From contig CAIOSO010000081.1 in the NCBI GenBank assembly GCA_903860985.1, forward strand, positions 1 to 39,033: DNA of 39,033 nucleotides, written 5' to 3'. Below are positions 24,034 through 31,658 of the stretch, in pieces (the stretch's first letter is position 1; every line of letters begins with the position of its first letter). Below the pieces are notes generated by a model. The model saw only the letters and a list, made by a program, of their open reading frames with translations. It did no database searches and was not told where the DNA came from. The DNA comes from an uncultured Flavobacteriales bacterium (GTDB lineage: Bacteria > Bacteroidota > Bacteroidia > Flavobacteriales_D > Crocinitomicaceae). The position numbers and the translations under genes are program-made.

Positions 24034-25599
24034 ATGAAACAACTAAAACTCATCCTCCTCCTTTGCATATTCTGCCAAGGAATATATGCTCAAAATCCCT
24101 TAGATCTGCGGGGAGTCAGGTATTATTATGAGACACCTACTTTGGGTAATTTTAATGCTTGTCGTTATTTTAGAACTATGAGCATCGTTGAAAAAGGAAA
24201 TGTCTAAATGATTGGAGGGCAGCAATTCGATGGGTATGGAAAAGCTGACTTGGTATGCATCAACAAATGGAATAGTAACTTTTGGTGGGATTATAGAACG
24301 TCAACATTAATTGGTTCTTCAGGTATTAACGACATCATTACTTTACCGAATAATCGCTTTCTATCCGCAGCTATGTTCTATCCCGTCGACACCTTAAAAA
24401 CTGTGTTATTTAACCAACTTGGCGTTTTAAGTGAAAAAAAAGCAACAGTCCTTCGTCATGGTTTCCCAAATAAATTAACCAAATTATCAGCTACAATCAG
24501 CGCTGTAACTTCTCATGACTGGGGGAGTCATCCTTTCGGAATCCAAATGGACACAATACATGCTTCTGTAGACTTAATAGATGAGGAAGGTAATTATTTA
24601 TATTCTAAGGTACTTCCCTTTGCAGAAACCTATAACAATTTACCCGTGTACAATAGGGCTCACGGCCTTGCAAGTTATCCATACTATGATGCCGTTGTTA
24701 CATTTGGTGTGCAACATAGGACGGTTTCAGAAACCTATTTAAACCAAATAAGCTGGAGCCCTACTCTTTGGGTTTGGGGGTCGGATTACATTTTCTTTTC
24801 GCGAGAAATTTATAAAGATTATGCTCCTCACGATGCCTCGCACATGGATGAATCATTCGGACAGATTGATGCATATGACAATGAATATGCCTTTACTTCA
24901 GGATTTCATCGACCAGATGGATCCGGAGGTGGATACCTTACTGGCCTGGATACCAACTTACACGTTAAATTTTTTAAAAAAATTAACGTGATTAATGCTC
25001 CTTATCAAAGTTGGACAAGTTCGGATTTAAAAATTGATACACTTACAAGGCAGATTTTGGTTACGGGTCAATTGACCCAATATGATTCGAACCAAATTTT
25101 TGTATTAAGTAAGGTAAATTTCCTCGCTCGATTTGACTCGAATGGAAATGCGCTTTACTACAAATATTTTTATTACGATCACAATGAAATAGCGTGTAAC
25201 AGTATGAGCATGACCATTTGCGAAAACAGAGACTTATTATTTACCGGAAATCAATGGGATTTTGAATCAAATGATTACTATTTCTTCACCTACCGCACAG
25301 ATCCAGATGGGTACGATCCAGATGGCCAGTATTTGGGCATTAAAGAAGTTACCGTTACTCCAACTGAAATCGGGATTTTCCCCAATCCTTCCGGCGGAAT
25401 TTTTCAAGTTTCGAGCTTAAGTGTAGAACCCATGCAGATTACCATGCTCGACCAACAAGGAAAACAAGTGGCCCTATTTGAGTTCAATGAACTTTCTTCT
25501 AATAATTCCTTTGATCTGAGCGAACAAGCGCCGGGAGTTTATTTTGCGCATATATTGCAAGGTGAGCAGCAATGGGTAAAGAGGTTGGTGCTGAGATAG
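24034..25599 (+). pseudogene. T9SS-exported protein gene broken by an in-frame stop
   Basis: ATG 24034 opens 57 codons with a signal peptide (MKQLKLILLLCIFCQGIYAQ), then TAA at 24205-24207. ATG at 24208 continues in the same frame for 463 codons to a Por-sorting tail (IGIFPNPSGGIFQ, EQAPGVYFAHILQGEQQW). Without the stop the product would be 521 aa, matching its paralogue at 20855 in length, start and tail; the paralogue has ENGYVG where this gene has EKGNV-stop-MIGG. A restart at 24208 is possible but would make a protein with no signal peptide. It is either a recent nonsense mutation or a sequencing error. It follows the response regulator by 45 bp. Confidence 0.8.
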
Positions 25600-25649
25600 G
25601 GGAAAACTTTTTACTATAATATTTTATGTATTTACCCTAACAAACACCT

Positions 25650-26219
25650 ATGAAAAACCTTCCCATACTTCTGCTTCTCTCCCTCCTTATCTTCAGCTGC
25701 ACAAAGGAGAAAGTACCAACTTCGGCTATACCGAATGAATATAAATCCACGGGAAATTTTTTAATTCTGCAGGTGGGCACGGAATTGGATGCCGTGTATG
25801 AATACCAGCTAGCGAACACTGAATTACAGCAATGTAACTTGCCGATATACCATTTGACGATGAACGACGGAATTGAGAATTATAAAGCTTGGAAATTCAT
25901 ACCAAATGACTTGGTATTGTTCGAGCAAAACATGAACAAACTCACGTATAACGCGACCAAAATTGAACCGAACGTTTTGGGTTCATCCAATGAATCCATT
26001 CCCTTCGACTCGACAAAAATTCAGTGGATTGGCACTCCAAGTTCAGCAGATCTTTCCGAAATATGGTCCAAGATTTCCGCACTTAACTTGGTGAAATACT
26101 ACCGAAACGCACAACCAAACTCGAATATTGGATTTTACCGAACGTTGATGAATGTTTACGATCAACAACTTGGATTTAGCATCCCTACCGAAAAATACTT
26201 GGTGTATTTGGTGAAGTAA
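25650..26219 (+). CDS. Hypothetical lipoprotein
   Basis: A 189 aa protein beginning with a lipoprotein signal peptide whose lipobox is LIFSC (cysteine near residue 17). The mature part is KEKVPTSAIPNEYK, then NFLILQVGTELDAVYEYQL and CNLPIYHL. I recognise no domain. The lack of a lysine-rich acidic export signal right after the cysteine leaves membrane placement open. It follows the broken T9SS gene by 50 bp and may be its last operon neighbour. No function can be given. Confidence 0.7.
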   Translation: MKNLPILLLLSLLIFSCTKEKVPTSAIPNEYKSTGNFLILQVGTELDAVYEYQLANTELQQCNLPIYHLTMNDGIENYKAWKFIPNDLVLFEQNMNKLTYNATKIEPNVLGSSNESIPFDSTKIQWIGTPSSADLSEIWSKISALNLVKYYRNAQPNSNIGFYRTLMNVYDQQLGFSIPTEKYLVYLVK

Positions 26220-26344
26220 TGATGCCTGCTTGATTCATTTCTTTTAAGAACTCTTTGAAAATAATCAAACAGTTGCCAATTAATTTACTCCATGATTGTA
26301 ATTCCTTATCAATTTTTGGTAGTTTTAAGTTCATCTAAAATAAC

Positions 26345-26545
26345 ATGAGTAAAAATACCCCGAATGATCTCGAAAATCACTTTGAGCAATTCTTCGCAAA
26401 TGAACTAACACCTGGACGTTCCGAAGCAGTAATTGACGTGATCCGTAAGGCGCTAATTGTTGGTGAAGAAAGCGGATGGGTAGAAGATTTTAGTCCGGAA
26501 GAACACCTGAAACTAATTCATTCAACGTATCAAATAAAAGACTAA
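26345..26545 (+). CDS. ParD-like antitoxin without a ParE partner
   Basis: A 66 aa protein. MSKNTPNDLENHFEQFFANE, then GRSEAVIDVIRKALIVGEES, follows the ParD/CC2985 antitoxin pattern MSKNT-x(n)-GR-x(n)-EVIR-x-L-x2-E, a ribbon-helix-helix dimer that binds its own promoter and the ParE toxin. Here no ParE follows; the next gene, 6 bp away, is an exported HNH nuclease. The C-terminal half (WVEDFSPEEHLKLIHSTYQ) does not resemble standard ParD toxin-binding tails. It may be a repurposed regulator or a leftover antitoxin. The assignment rests on a short sequence and is moderate. Confidence 0.55.
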   Translation: MSKNTPNDLENHFEQFFANELTPGRSEAVIDVIRKALIVGEESGWVEDFSPEEHLKLIHSTYQIKD

Positions 26546-26551
26546 AATCAA

Positions 26552-26971
26552 ATGAAAACAATGAAGAAATTCCTTTTATTCCTCGCGCTCCTATTCATCA
26601 GTATCTCCGGCTTTTCACAGAGTCGCTATATTTCGGAAACGACGAAAAAAATCGTGTACACCCGAGATGGCGGAACCTGTAATTGTTGTGGGAGTTCATC
26701 CAATCTGGAATACGACCACATCACTCCCTTTTCGTGTGGCGGAAGCAGTGAAGCGTCAAACATTCAACTGCTGTGCATGTCCTGTAACCGAAGTAAATCG
26801 AACAGCTGCACCTGCAAAATACACGATAGAACGGTCGGAACTAATTGCTGCGATGGAGGCTCGACAAAACAACCAACAACGACCGCTCGACAATGTACCG
26901 GAACCACTCAAAAAGGTGTCCGATGCAAAAACAAAACAACGAATTCCAGCGGACGCTGCTACCTTCACTAA
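26552..26971 (+). CDS. Sec-exported HNH endonuclease-like protein
   Basis: A 139 aa protein with a clear signal peptide (KKFLLFLALLFISISGFSQ). The HNH/zinc core reads GGTCNCCGSSSNLEYDHITP, then CGGSSEASNIQLLCMSCNRS: the two CxxC-type zinc knuckles, the DH pair and the distal N of the HNH fold are all present. The tail RQCTGTTQKGVRCKNKT ending GRCYLH is a second small cysteine/histidine motif found on secreted or nuclease-associated proteins (DUF5763-like, from memory). An alternative start is ATG 26561. Export of an HNH nuclease suggests a role outside the cytoplasm, such as digestion of environmental DNA or competition. It follows a ParD-like gene by 6 bp. Confidence 0.75.
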   Translation: MKTMKKFLLFLALLFISISGFSQSRYISETTKKIVYTRDGGTCNCCGSSSNLEYDHITPFSCGGSSEASNIQLLCMSCNRSKSNSCTCKIHDRTVGTNCCDGGSTKQPTTTARQCTGTTQKGVRCKNKTTNSSGRCYLH

Positions 26972-26992
26972 GATCCAACAAGCTCGCACAAA

Positions 26993-27235
26993 ATGAAAAA
27001 GACCCTATTATTTGCCATCGATTTGACTACCAACGAAGTCATCGTCTCGGAATCACAGAAAGGAAGCAAGGAAATTACCTTCATCGAACGGATCCCTCAA
27101 CGTGAAAACGAACTACTCTTCGATGCCGTTGCTTCCATGACCAAATTGATCACATCCCCGAAATTTGATGTAACGCTGTTTAAATCGATGGATAAGGTGT
27201 GTCAGTTGATTTATGAGAAACAGAGCGGGAAATAG
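26993..27235 (+). CDS. Small hypothetical protein
   Basis: An 80 aa protein, MKKTLLFAIDLTTNEVIVSE, ending LIYEKQSGK. It lies 21 bp after the HNH gene on the same strand. It has no hydrophobic stretch long enough for a membrane segment and no known motif. Its position suggests cotranscription with the ParD-like and HNH genes. An immunity or accessory role is conceivable but nothing in the sequence supports it directly. Confidence 0.5.
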   Translation: MKKTLLFAIDLTTNEVIVSESQKGSKEITFIERIPQRENELLFDAVASMTKLITSPKFDVTLFKSMDKVCQLIYEKQSGK

Positions 27236-27282
27236 AGCGAGTAAGAGTCCGCCGTGGCGGAGAGAAACAGAGCGGAGAGCGA

Positions 27283-27321
27283 ACGGACATCGGAAAACGG
27301 ACATCGAATATCGGAAAACGG
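27283..27321. repeat. Short interleaved direct repeats
   Basis: ACGGACATCG occurs at 27283 and 27297, and ATCGGAAAACGG at 27289 and 27310, interleaved. A 6-bp GC hairpin TCCGCC-GT-GGCGGA sits just upstream at 27248-27261. The stretch between 27236 and 27340 is purine-rich and looks noncoding. Confidence 0.6.
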
Positions 27322-27342
27322 AAACTGAACCAAACATTTACC

Positions 27343-27350
27343 TATCTTTG
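27343..27350 (+). promoter_or_regulatory. Probable -7 element for the glycosyltransferase pair
   Basis: TATCTTTG is a perfect TAnnTTTG box, 26 bp before ATG 27377, followed by CGCCGC as often seen downstream of Flavobacteriia promoters. A -33 TTG is not obvious. Confidence 0.45.
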
Positions 27351-27376
27351 CGCCGCAACCACTAGACCAAGCACTT

Positions 27377-28027
27377 ATGTTGAGACAAGTAAAGATATCC
27401 GTTCTAATGGCTGTTTTTAATACCGATTTCTCTTATATCAAACGAGCAATTGATTCCGTTTTAAATCAGGATTTTCAAGATTTCGAGCTGCTGATTATCG
27501 ATGATGGCAGTACCCAAAATAACCGTGAGGCCTTGATGCAATACGTGGAGCAACACGAGGACAAAATAATCTATATTCGTCATAGTAATCGCGGACAATC
27601 TGCGTCGATCAACCGTGGCGTACTTTACAGCATGGGCGACTACATTACCATCTTGGATAGTGACGATCAATACAAACCAAACCATTTAACGGAGTGCTTG
27701 AAAGAAATGGAAAACGTGGATTTGATTTGCTCTACCACCGAAACAATCGTTGACAGCATGGACGATTACTACGTACCCGATAAAAATGACCAAACCAAAC
27801 TCATTCATTTAGACGAGGTCATCCTTTTCGGCACCTTGTTCGGTCTTAAAAAAGTCTTTTCAAGCATCGATTTCAGAAATGGATTCGCCGCAGACGCCGA
27901 TTTTTACGAAAAAGCTGGGACTCAATTTCGCGTGAAAAAAGCGGACTTAAGAACCTACATTTATCACCGAAACATGCCAAATAGCATCTGCTCAACGATC
28001 AAAAAAGAAAACCTTATCAATTGTTAA
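27377..28027 (+). CDS. GT2 family glycosyltransferase (short form)
   Basis: A 216 aa GT-A-fold enzyme. KISVLMAVFNTDFSYIKRAI is followed by FELLIIDDGSTQNN and NRGQSASINRGVLYSMGDYI. The metal-binding DxD region is LDSDDQYKPNHL. The C-terminal part (NGFAADADFYEKAG) carries the acceptor-side acidic residues (ADADF). It is shorter than many GT2 enzymes but has both key motifs, so it is probably a complete, soluble single-domain transferase. Three bases separate it from the next gene, also glycosyltransferase-like. This pair stands alone among accessory genes, away from the polysaccharide block at the left end. Confidence 0.85.
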   Translation: MLRQVKISVLMAVFNTDFSYIKRAIDSVLNQDFQDFELLIIDDGSTQNNREALMQYVEQHEDKIIYIRHSNRGQSASINRGVLYSMGDYITILDSDDQYKPNHLTECLKEMENVDLICSTTETIVDSMDDYYVPDKNDQTKLIHLDEVILFGTLFGLKKVFSSIDFRNGFAADADFYEKAGTQFRVKKADLRTYIYHRNMPNSICSTIKKENLINC

Positions 28028-28030
28028 TGG

Positions 28031-28801
28031 ATGTCCATTTTCGATAGCCCCGATTTTTCGTCAAACGGCAACGTTATCATGGCCTGTCACATTTCAGGTG
28101 TCTATGATGTAAACCGGAATGAAACCATACACGATGACTCCTATGAATTGGTGCGTGCCTGGGCGGAATCCATTGCGGACAAAAAGCTACACGGAATCAT
28201 CTTCCACAACAATTTCAGCGTGGAAACCTGTCGGAAATATGAAAATGACCATATTTCTTTTATCCGCGTCGATTACAATCCAGCATTCAATCCGAACGTA
28301 TTTCGCTATTTTGTTTACCGTGATTTTTTGGAGAAAAATATGGGCCTTTTTGCTCATATTTTCGTGACGGACATCTCTGATGTTACGCTCGTTCAAAATC
28401 CATTTGCCGAAGCATTTTTTACGGAAAATCCACAGTCCATTTTTTGCGGGGACGAGCCCAAAATACTGAATAACGAATGGATGAACGAGCATTCCACGCA
28501 CCTGCGCAACAACCTTGCGGACTACGCCGACTATGAAAAGTCATTTGGGGAGGAAACTCTTTTAAATTGCGGAATCATTGGCGCTAAAGCTCCCCTATTC
28601 TTTGAATTCATTCAACAGTTGTGCGACATTCATGAACGAGGAAACCGCGAGAATAAAACGGCTTTCACTGGTGACATGGGCGCATTTAATTATTTGGTTC
28701 GAACGAAATTCAACGAAAACCTAAAGCACGGAACACCCGTGAATACTGTTTTTAAAGGCTACGAAGACGACCGACAAGATTGTTGGTTTCGACATAAATA
28801 G
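28031..28801 (+). CDS. Putative GT-A-type glycosyltransferase of an unnamed family
   Basis: A 256 aa soluble protein. Visible features are NVIMACHISGVYDVNRNE at the start, LFAHIFVTDISDVTLVQNPF with an aspartate-rich D-x2-D segment, LLNCGIIGAKAPL, and TGDMGAFNYLV then HGTPVNTVFKGYE at the end. The alternation of a metal-site-like acidic motif, a conserved NCG(I/V)IG stretch and a late GD(M)xAFN(Y)L motif is the arrangement seen in eukaryote-like and GT8-like transferases. I do not recognise a named family. Location immediately after a GT2 gene supports a glycan-related role. Confidence is good that it is a real gene, moderate for the activity. Confidence 0.6.
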   Translation: MSIFDSPDFSSNGNVIMACHISGVYDVNRNETIHDDSYELVRAWAESIADKKLHGIIFHNNFSVETCRKYENDHISFIRVDYNPAFNPNVFRYFVYRDFLEKNMGLFAHIFVTDISDVTLVQNPFAEAFFTENPQSIFCGDEPKILNNEWMNEHSTHLRNNLADYADYEKSFGEETLLNCGIIGAKAPLFFEFIQQLCDIHERGNRENKTAFTGDMGAFNYLVRTKFNENLKHGTPVNTVFKGYEDDRQDCWFRHK

Positions 28802-28975
28802 CATTTCGCAGCATCCGGATTCCCGTAAAAAAAACGACAATCTCATTTCTCTATTCTTAAAATAAAAACGAAACATCTGCGTTAGCTAATTGGACCAATT
28901 CGATTCCAAAGGATTCATGAAAATAGCGGTTCATTCATTTTGTACGTAATTATTTTTTAATTTAAACGTAAACTT

Positions 28976-29230
28976 ATGATGATGAACACAAAACTCACCT
29001 TAAATCTAAATGCCGAGATTATTCAAAAGGCAAAAACATATGCCAAGAGTCATCAGGTTAGTTTGTCTAAATTGGTTGAAAACTACTTGAATTCATTGAT
29101 CTCTGATAAAAGAAACGACGAGGATCAAATCTCTGATTTTGTCAAAACTACGTCAACCAAAACGAAGCTTCCATCAGATTTTGATGCTAAAAAGGAACGT
29201 TTAACGCACCTAGAAAAGAAATACGAATGA
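28976..29230 (+). CDS. DUF6364/RHH-type antitoxin
   Basis: An 84 aa protein. TKLTLNLNAEIIQKAKTYAK, then SHQVSLSKLVENYLNSL, is a ribbon-helix-helix fold of the DUF6364 type, which usually pairs with a PIN-domain ribonuclease toxin (VapBC-like). The C-terminal half (KLPSDFDAKKERLTHLEKKYE) is the flexible toxin-binding tail. Its stop overlaps the start of the following PIN remnant by 4 bp (ATGA), the normal coupling in these modules. The toxin beside it is destroyed, so this is now an orphan antitoxin that may still autorepress or neutralise toxins elsewhere in the genome. Confidence 0.8.
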   Translation: MMMNTKLTLNLNAEIIQKAKTYAKSHQVSLSKLVENYLNSLISDKRNDEDQISDFVKTTSTKTKLPSDFDAKKERLTHLEKKYE

Positions 29231-29370
29231 ATAGATTGTTTTTGGTCACCAATGTCATGTTGGATTTATTGACACAAGCGAATTGTTCCGTGATCATCAC
29301 ACGAAACGGAAAGGACTTCAAACATTCCAGCATTCCCGTCATGACAGCGGAAGAATACTTAAAAAGATAG
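29227..29370 (+). pseudogene. PIN-domain toxin remnant with internal deletion
   Basis: A 47-codon frame. It begins MNRLFLVTNVMLDLLTQ, matching the PIN toxin start (M-x-R-x-F-L-D-T-N-V-x-L-D), but the catalytic first Asp (DTN) is V7. It then jumps directly to ANCSVIITRNGKDF, followed by SSIPVMTAEEYLKR, the family C-terminus (normally IITRNxKDFK...IPVxTPEEFL). About 85-90 residues of the usual ~135, with the central acidic residues, are missing, yet the reading frame is kept. It is almost certainly inactive as a ribonuclease. It overlaps the antitoxin gene by ATGA, as an intact system would. Confidence 0.75.
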
Positions 29371-29420
29371 TCATCGTTTTTCAACTAAACGTCCCCACCA
29401 GACATTCAAAATATTCTTTT

Positions 29421-29460
29421 GCGGTGAAAAATTGATTTAATCACCGCATTTTTGCGGTGA
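29421..29460. terminator. Hairpin terminator with a third repeat arm
   Basis: GCGGTGA (29421-29427), TCACCGC (29441-29447) and GCGGTGA (29454-29460) can form either a 13-nt-loop or a 6-nt-loop hairpin. The first is followed by ATTTTTG, as for an intrinsic terminator on the plus strand. It separates the convergent toxin remnant and cytidine deaminase genes and may serve both. Confidence 0.6.
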
Positions 29461-29508
29461 ATATTTACAATCAGCTAACGTTACATCGTTTCTTGAAATT
29501 TCCTTTCC

Positions 29509-29997
29509 CTACTTCCCAAATCCAAATGGAAGCAAGTCCTTGACGGAATGCAGAATAATCGTGCGTTTATCTTGGTTCACCAGAATCACACGAATCTTTT
29601 TCGCTTGACGGTTTTCGGTTTCCAACATGACTTGACGACAAGATCCACACGGGGAAAGCAAAAATTCACTCGGCATTAAATCTCCACGTGCCACCACACA
29701 AATCGTTTCGATGGATTCCGATGGATAATTTGCTCCGGCGTAAAAAAGAACCACACGCTCTGCACAAAGTCCAGATGGATACGCAATGTTTTCTTGGTTA
29801 TTACCTTTTAAGGTGAGTCCATTCGACAAACGAACTGCTGCGCCGACCTTAAATTCACTGTACGGAGCATAGGCTAAATCCATCGCCTCATAGGCTAATT
29901 CAACCAAGTGAAGGTCCGATTCAGCTAGGTTTTCCCACGTGGAATGAAGCTCGTAATCAAAGTGAAAGGATTTTTGCATAAATCCTTCAACGGGCAT
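29509..29997 (-). CDS. cdd: Cytidine deaminase
   Basis: A 162 aa zinc enzyme that deaminates cytidine and deoxycytidine to uridine forms in pyrimidine salvage. YAPYSEFKVGAAVRLSNG binds substrate. NIAYPSGLCAERVVLFYAG holds the first zinc ligand (CAE form) and catalytic Glu, and SPCGSCRQVMLE the other two cysteines. This is the tetrameric class. The start is uncertain between ATG at 29997 and ATG at 29979; the six residues between are not conserved. It is a single-gene unit on the minus strand, facing a hairpin terminator at 29421. Confidence 0.93.
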   Translation of the reverse strand: MPVEGFMQKSFHFDYELHSTWENLAESDLHLVELAYEAMDLAYAPYSEFKVGAAVRLSNGLTLKGNNQENIAYPSGLCAERVVLFYAGANYPSESIETICVVARGDLMPSEFLLSPCGSCRQVMLETENRQAKKIRVILVNQDKRTIILHSVKDLLPFGFGK

Positions 29998-30092
29998 TTT
30001 TACATGTTGTTACAATTATTCTAGTATTCGCCTGATTTTTTCAAAGATCTCCGACGCATTTTTCTTAACTTCGTCTCCTTAAAATCAATTAA

Positions 30093-30692
30093 ATGCAATC
30101 TTTAGAAGAAAAAGCGAGCTACGGTGTTGGAATGAGCATCGGTGAAAGTTTGAAAAATCAACAACTAGAGCACATCAACATGAATTTGATGATGCAAGCC
30201 ATTCAGGCGGTTTTCAATGATGAAACAACTGCTTTAACTCCGGATGAAGCAAACATTTTTATCCAACAATACTTGGATGAGAAAAAGAATGCGGCTTTTA
30301 GCACTAACAAAACACAAGGTGAAGAATTCTTAGCGGAAAACGCGAAAAAAGAAGGCATTCACCAAACCTTCTCTGGATTGCAATACGAGGTTTTAACGGC
30401 AGGTGATGGCGCGAAACCAGCTGCGACGGACAATGTAACCGTTCATTACCACGGAACATTAATCGATGGAACGGTATTCGATAGTTCGATGTTACGTGGG
30501 ACTCCAGCAACATTCGGCGTTCACCAAGTGATTCCAGGATGGACCGAAGCCTTACAATTGATGTCCCTTGGATCGAAATTCCGCTTGTACATTCCGCAGG
30601 AATTGTCCTATGGAGCAAATCCACATCCCGGTGGACCCATACAACCATTCAGTGCACTTATTTTTGAAGTTGAACTTATAAACATTAACTAA
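30093..30692 (+). CDS. FKBP-type peptidyl-prolyl isomerase, no signal peptide (FkpA/Mip-like)
   Basis: A 199 aa isomerase of the FKBP family. Residues 1-80 are the helical dimerisation domain (KASYGVGMSIGESLKNQQLE, NIFIQQYLDEKKN). Residues 95-199 form the FKBP_C domain, with TVHYHGTLIDGTVFDSS, then FGVHQVIPGWTEALQLMSLG, YIPQELSYGA and LIFEVELIN. Most Mip-type proteins are exported, but this one starts MQSLEEKASYG with no signal peptide, so it should act in the cytoplasm. It overlaps the next gene by 1 bp (TAATG); that gene encodes a lipoprotein FKBP. Confidence 0.92.
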   Translation: MQSLEEKASYGVGMSIGESLKNQQLEHINMNLMMQAIQAVFNDETTALTPDEANIFIQQYLDEKKNAAFSTNKTQGEEFLAENAKKEGIHQTFSGLQYEVLTAGDGAKPAATDNVTVHYHGTLIDGTVFDSSMLRGTPATFGVHQVIPGWTEALQLMSLGSKFRLYIPQELSYGANPHPGGPIQPFSALIFEVELININ

Positions 30693-31627
30693 TGATACGT
30701 TATTCCCTATTTATCGCCTTATTCCTGATCCTACAAGCATGTGGGGGAGAAGAGAAAGTTGAATTAAAAACAGAAAAAGAAAAATACTCCTATGTATTAG
30801 GTTGTGAAATCGCGAAACCATTTATTTCGGAAAGTCCGTTTAATAAAATGGACAAAGAAAAATTAGTGGAAGGATTCCACTGCAAAGTTGCAGATTCAGA
30901 ATTTGAAGGACTTTCTAAAACCGTGACGAAGTGCATCGGGAAAACGGGAAAAGAGTTCAACGAAGCATTCAATACAGAAGGTTCTTTGGCTGTTGGAAAA
31001 ATCAACCGTCAACGTTTCGAAGGATACTTCAACGACCTAGATGCGATGAGTTTAATCGACATGAAAATGGTTGAAAAAGGTTTTTCCGATGGATTGAATA
31101 AATTGGATATCGAAGTATTGAAAAACCAGGATCGTAAAAAAATCATGGCTTCTTTTGAAGTGGAGATGAACAAAAAATACGCAAAAATCACCGAGCAATT
31201 CAAATCCGCTGGGGAGGATTTTTTAGCGATGAACAAAACAAAACCGGGTATCATTACCACGGCAAGTGGTTTGCAATACCAAGTGATGACGACAGGTAAA
31301 GGTCCAAAACCAAGTGCTACCTCCAACGTGAAAGTACACTACCAAGGAACAGTGCCAGAAGGCGGAATATTTGATAGCTCGATTGGAAGAGAACCAGTTG
31401 ACTTCGTGTTAAACCAAGTAATTCCAGGATGGACAGAAGGGATTCAGCTAATGAATGTTGGATCCAAATTCAAATTTTTCATTCCTCAAGAATTAGCTTA
31501 TGGTGGAAATCCACCGCCCAACACAATCATCAAACCGTATTCTCCCTTGATTTTTGAAGTGGAATTACTTGGTTTTGAAAAAGGTGCTACACCTGATATA
31601 AGCATGAGTCCACAAGGAATTCGCTAA
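30692..31627 (+). CDS. FKBP-type peptidyl-prolyl isomerase lipoprotein
   Basis: A 311 aa lipoprotein isomerase. The signal peptide ends in LILQAC, followed by GGEEKVELKTEKEKYSY, a typical surface or periplasmic lipoprotein linker. Two FKBP_N-like helical stretches (about 25-190) precede an FKBP_C domain at about 195-295, with KVHYQGTVPEGGIFDSSIG, then FVLNQVIPGWTEGIQLMNVG, FIPQELAYGGN and LIFEVELLGF. The duplicated helical part makes it longer than its upstream neighbour. It presumably helps fold envelope proteins. It is coupled to the cytoplasmic FKBP by a one-base overlap. Confidence 0.92.
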   Translation: MIRYSLFIALFLILQACGGEEKVELKTEKEKYSYVLGCEIAKPFISESPFNKMDKEKLVEGFHCKVADSEFEGLSKTVTKCIGKTGKEFNEAFNTEGSLAVGKINRQRFEGYFNDLDAMSLIDMKMVEKGFSDGLNKLDIEVLKNQDRKKIMASFEVEMNKKYAKITEQFKSAGEDFLAMNKTKPGIITTASGLQYQVMTTGKGPKPSATSNVKVHYQGTVPEGGIFDSSIGREPVDFVLNQVIPGWTEGIQLMNVGSKFKFFIPQELAYGGNPPPNTIIKPYSPLIFEVELLGFEKGATPDISMSPQGIR

Positions 31628-31658
31628 ATAATTGTATTTTTGATTCAAACTCACTCAA

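Noticed and set aside
24162..24180. TTTAGAACTATG inside the broken T9SS gene, similar to the operator half-site
   Set aside because: Only the left half matches and it is in coding sequence; likely chance.
26220..26344. Possible regulatory RNA before the ParD-like gene
   Set aside because: AT-rich spacer with no stable stem or conserved motif visible.
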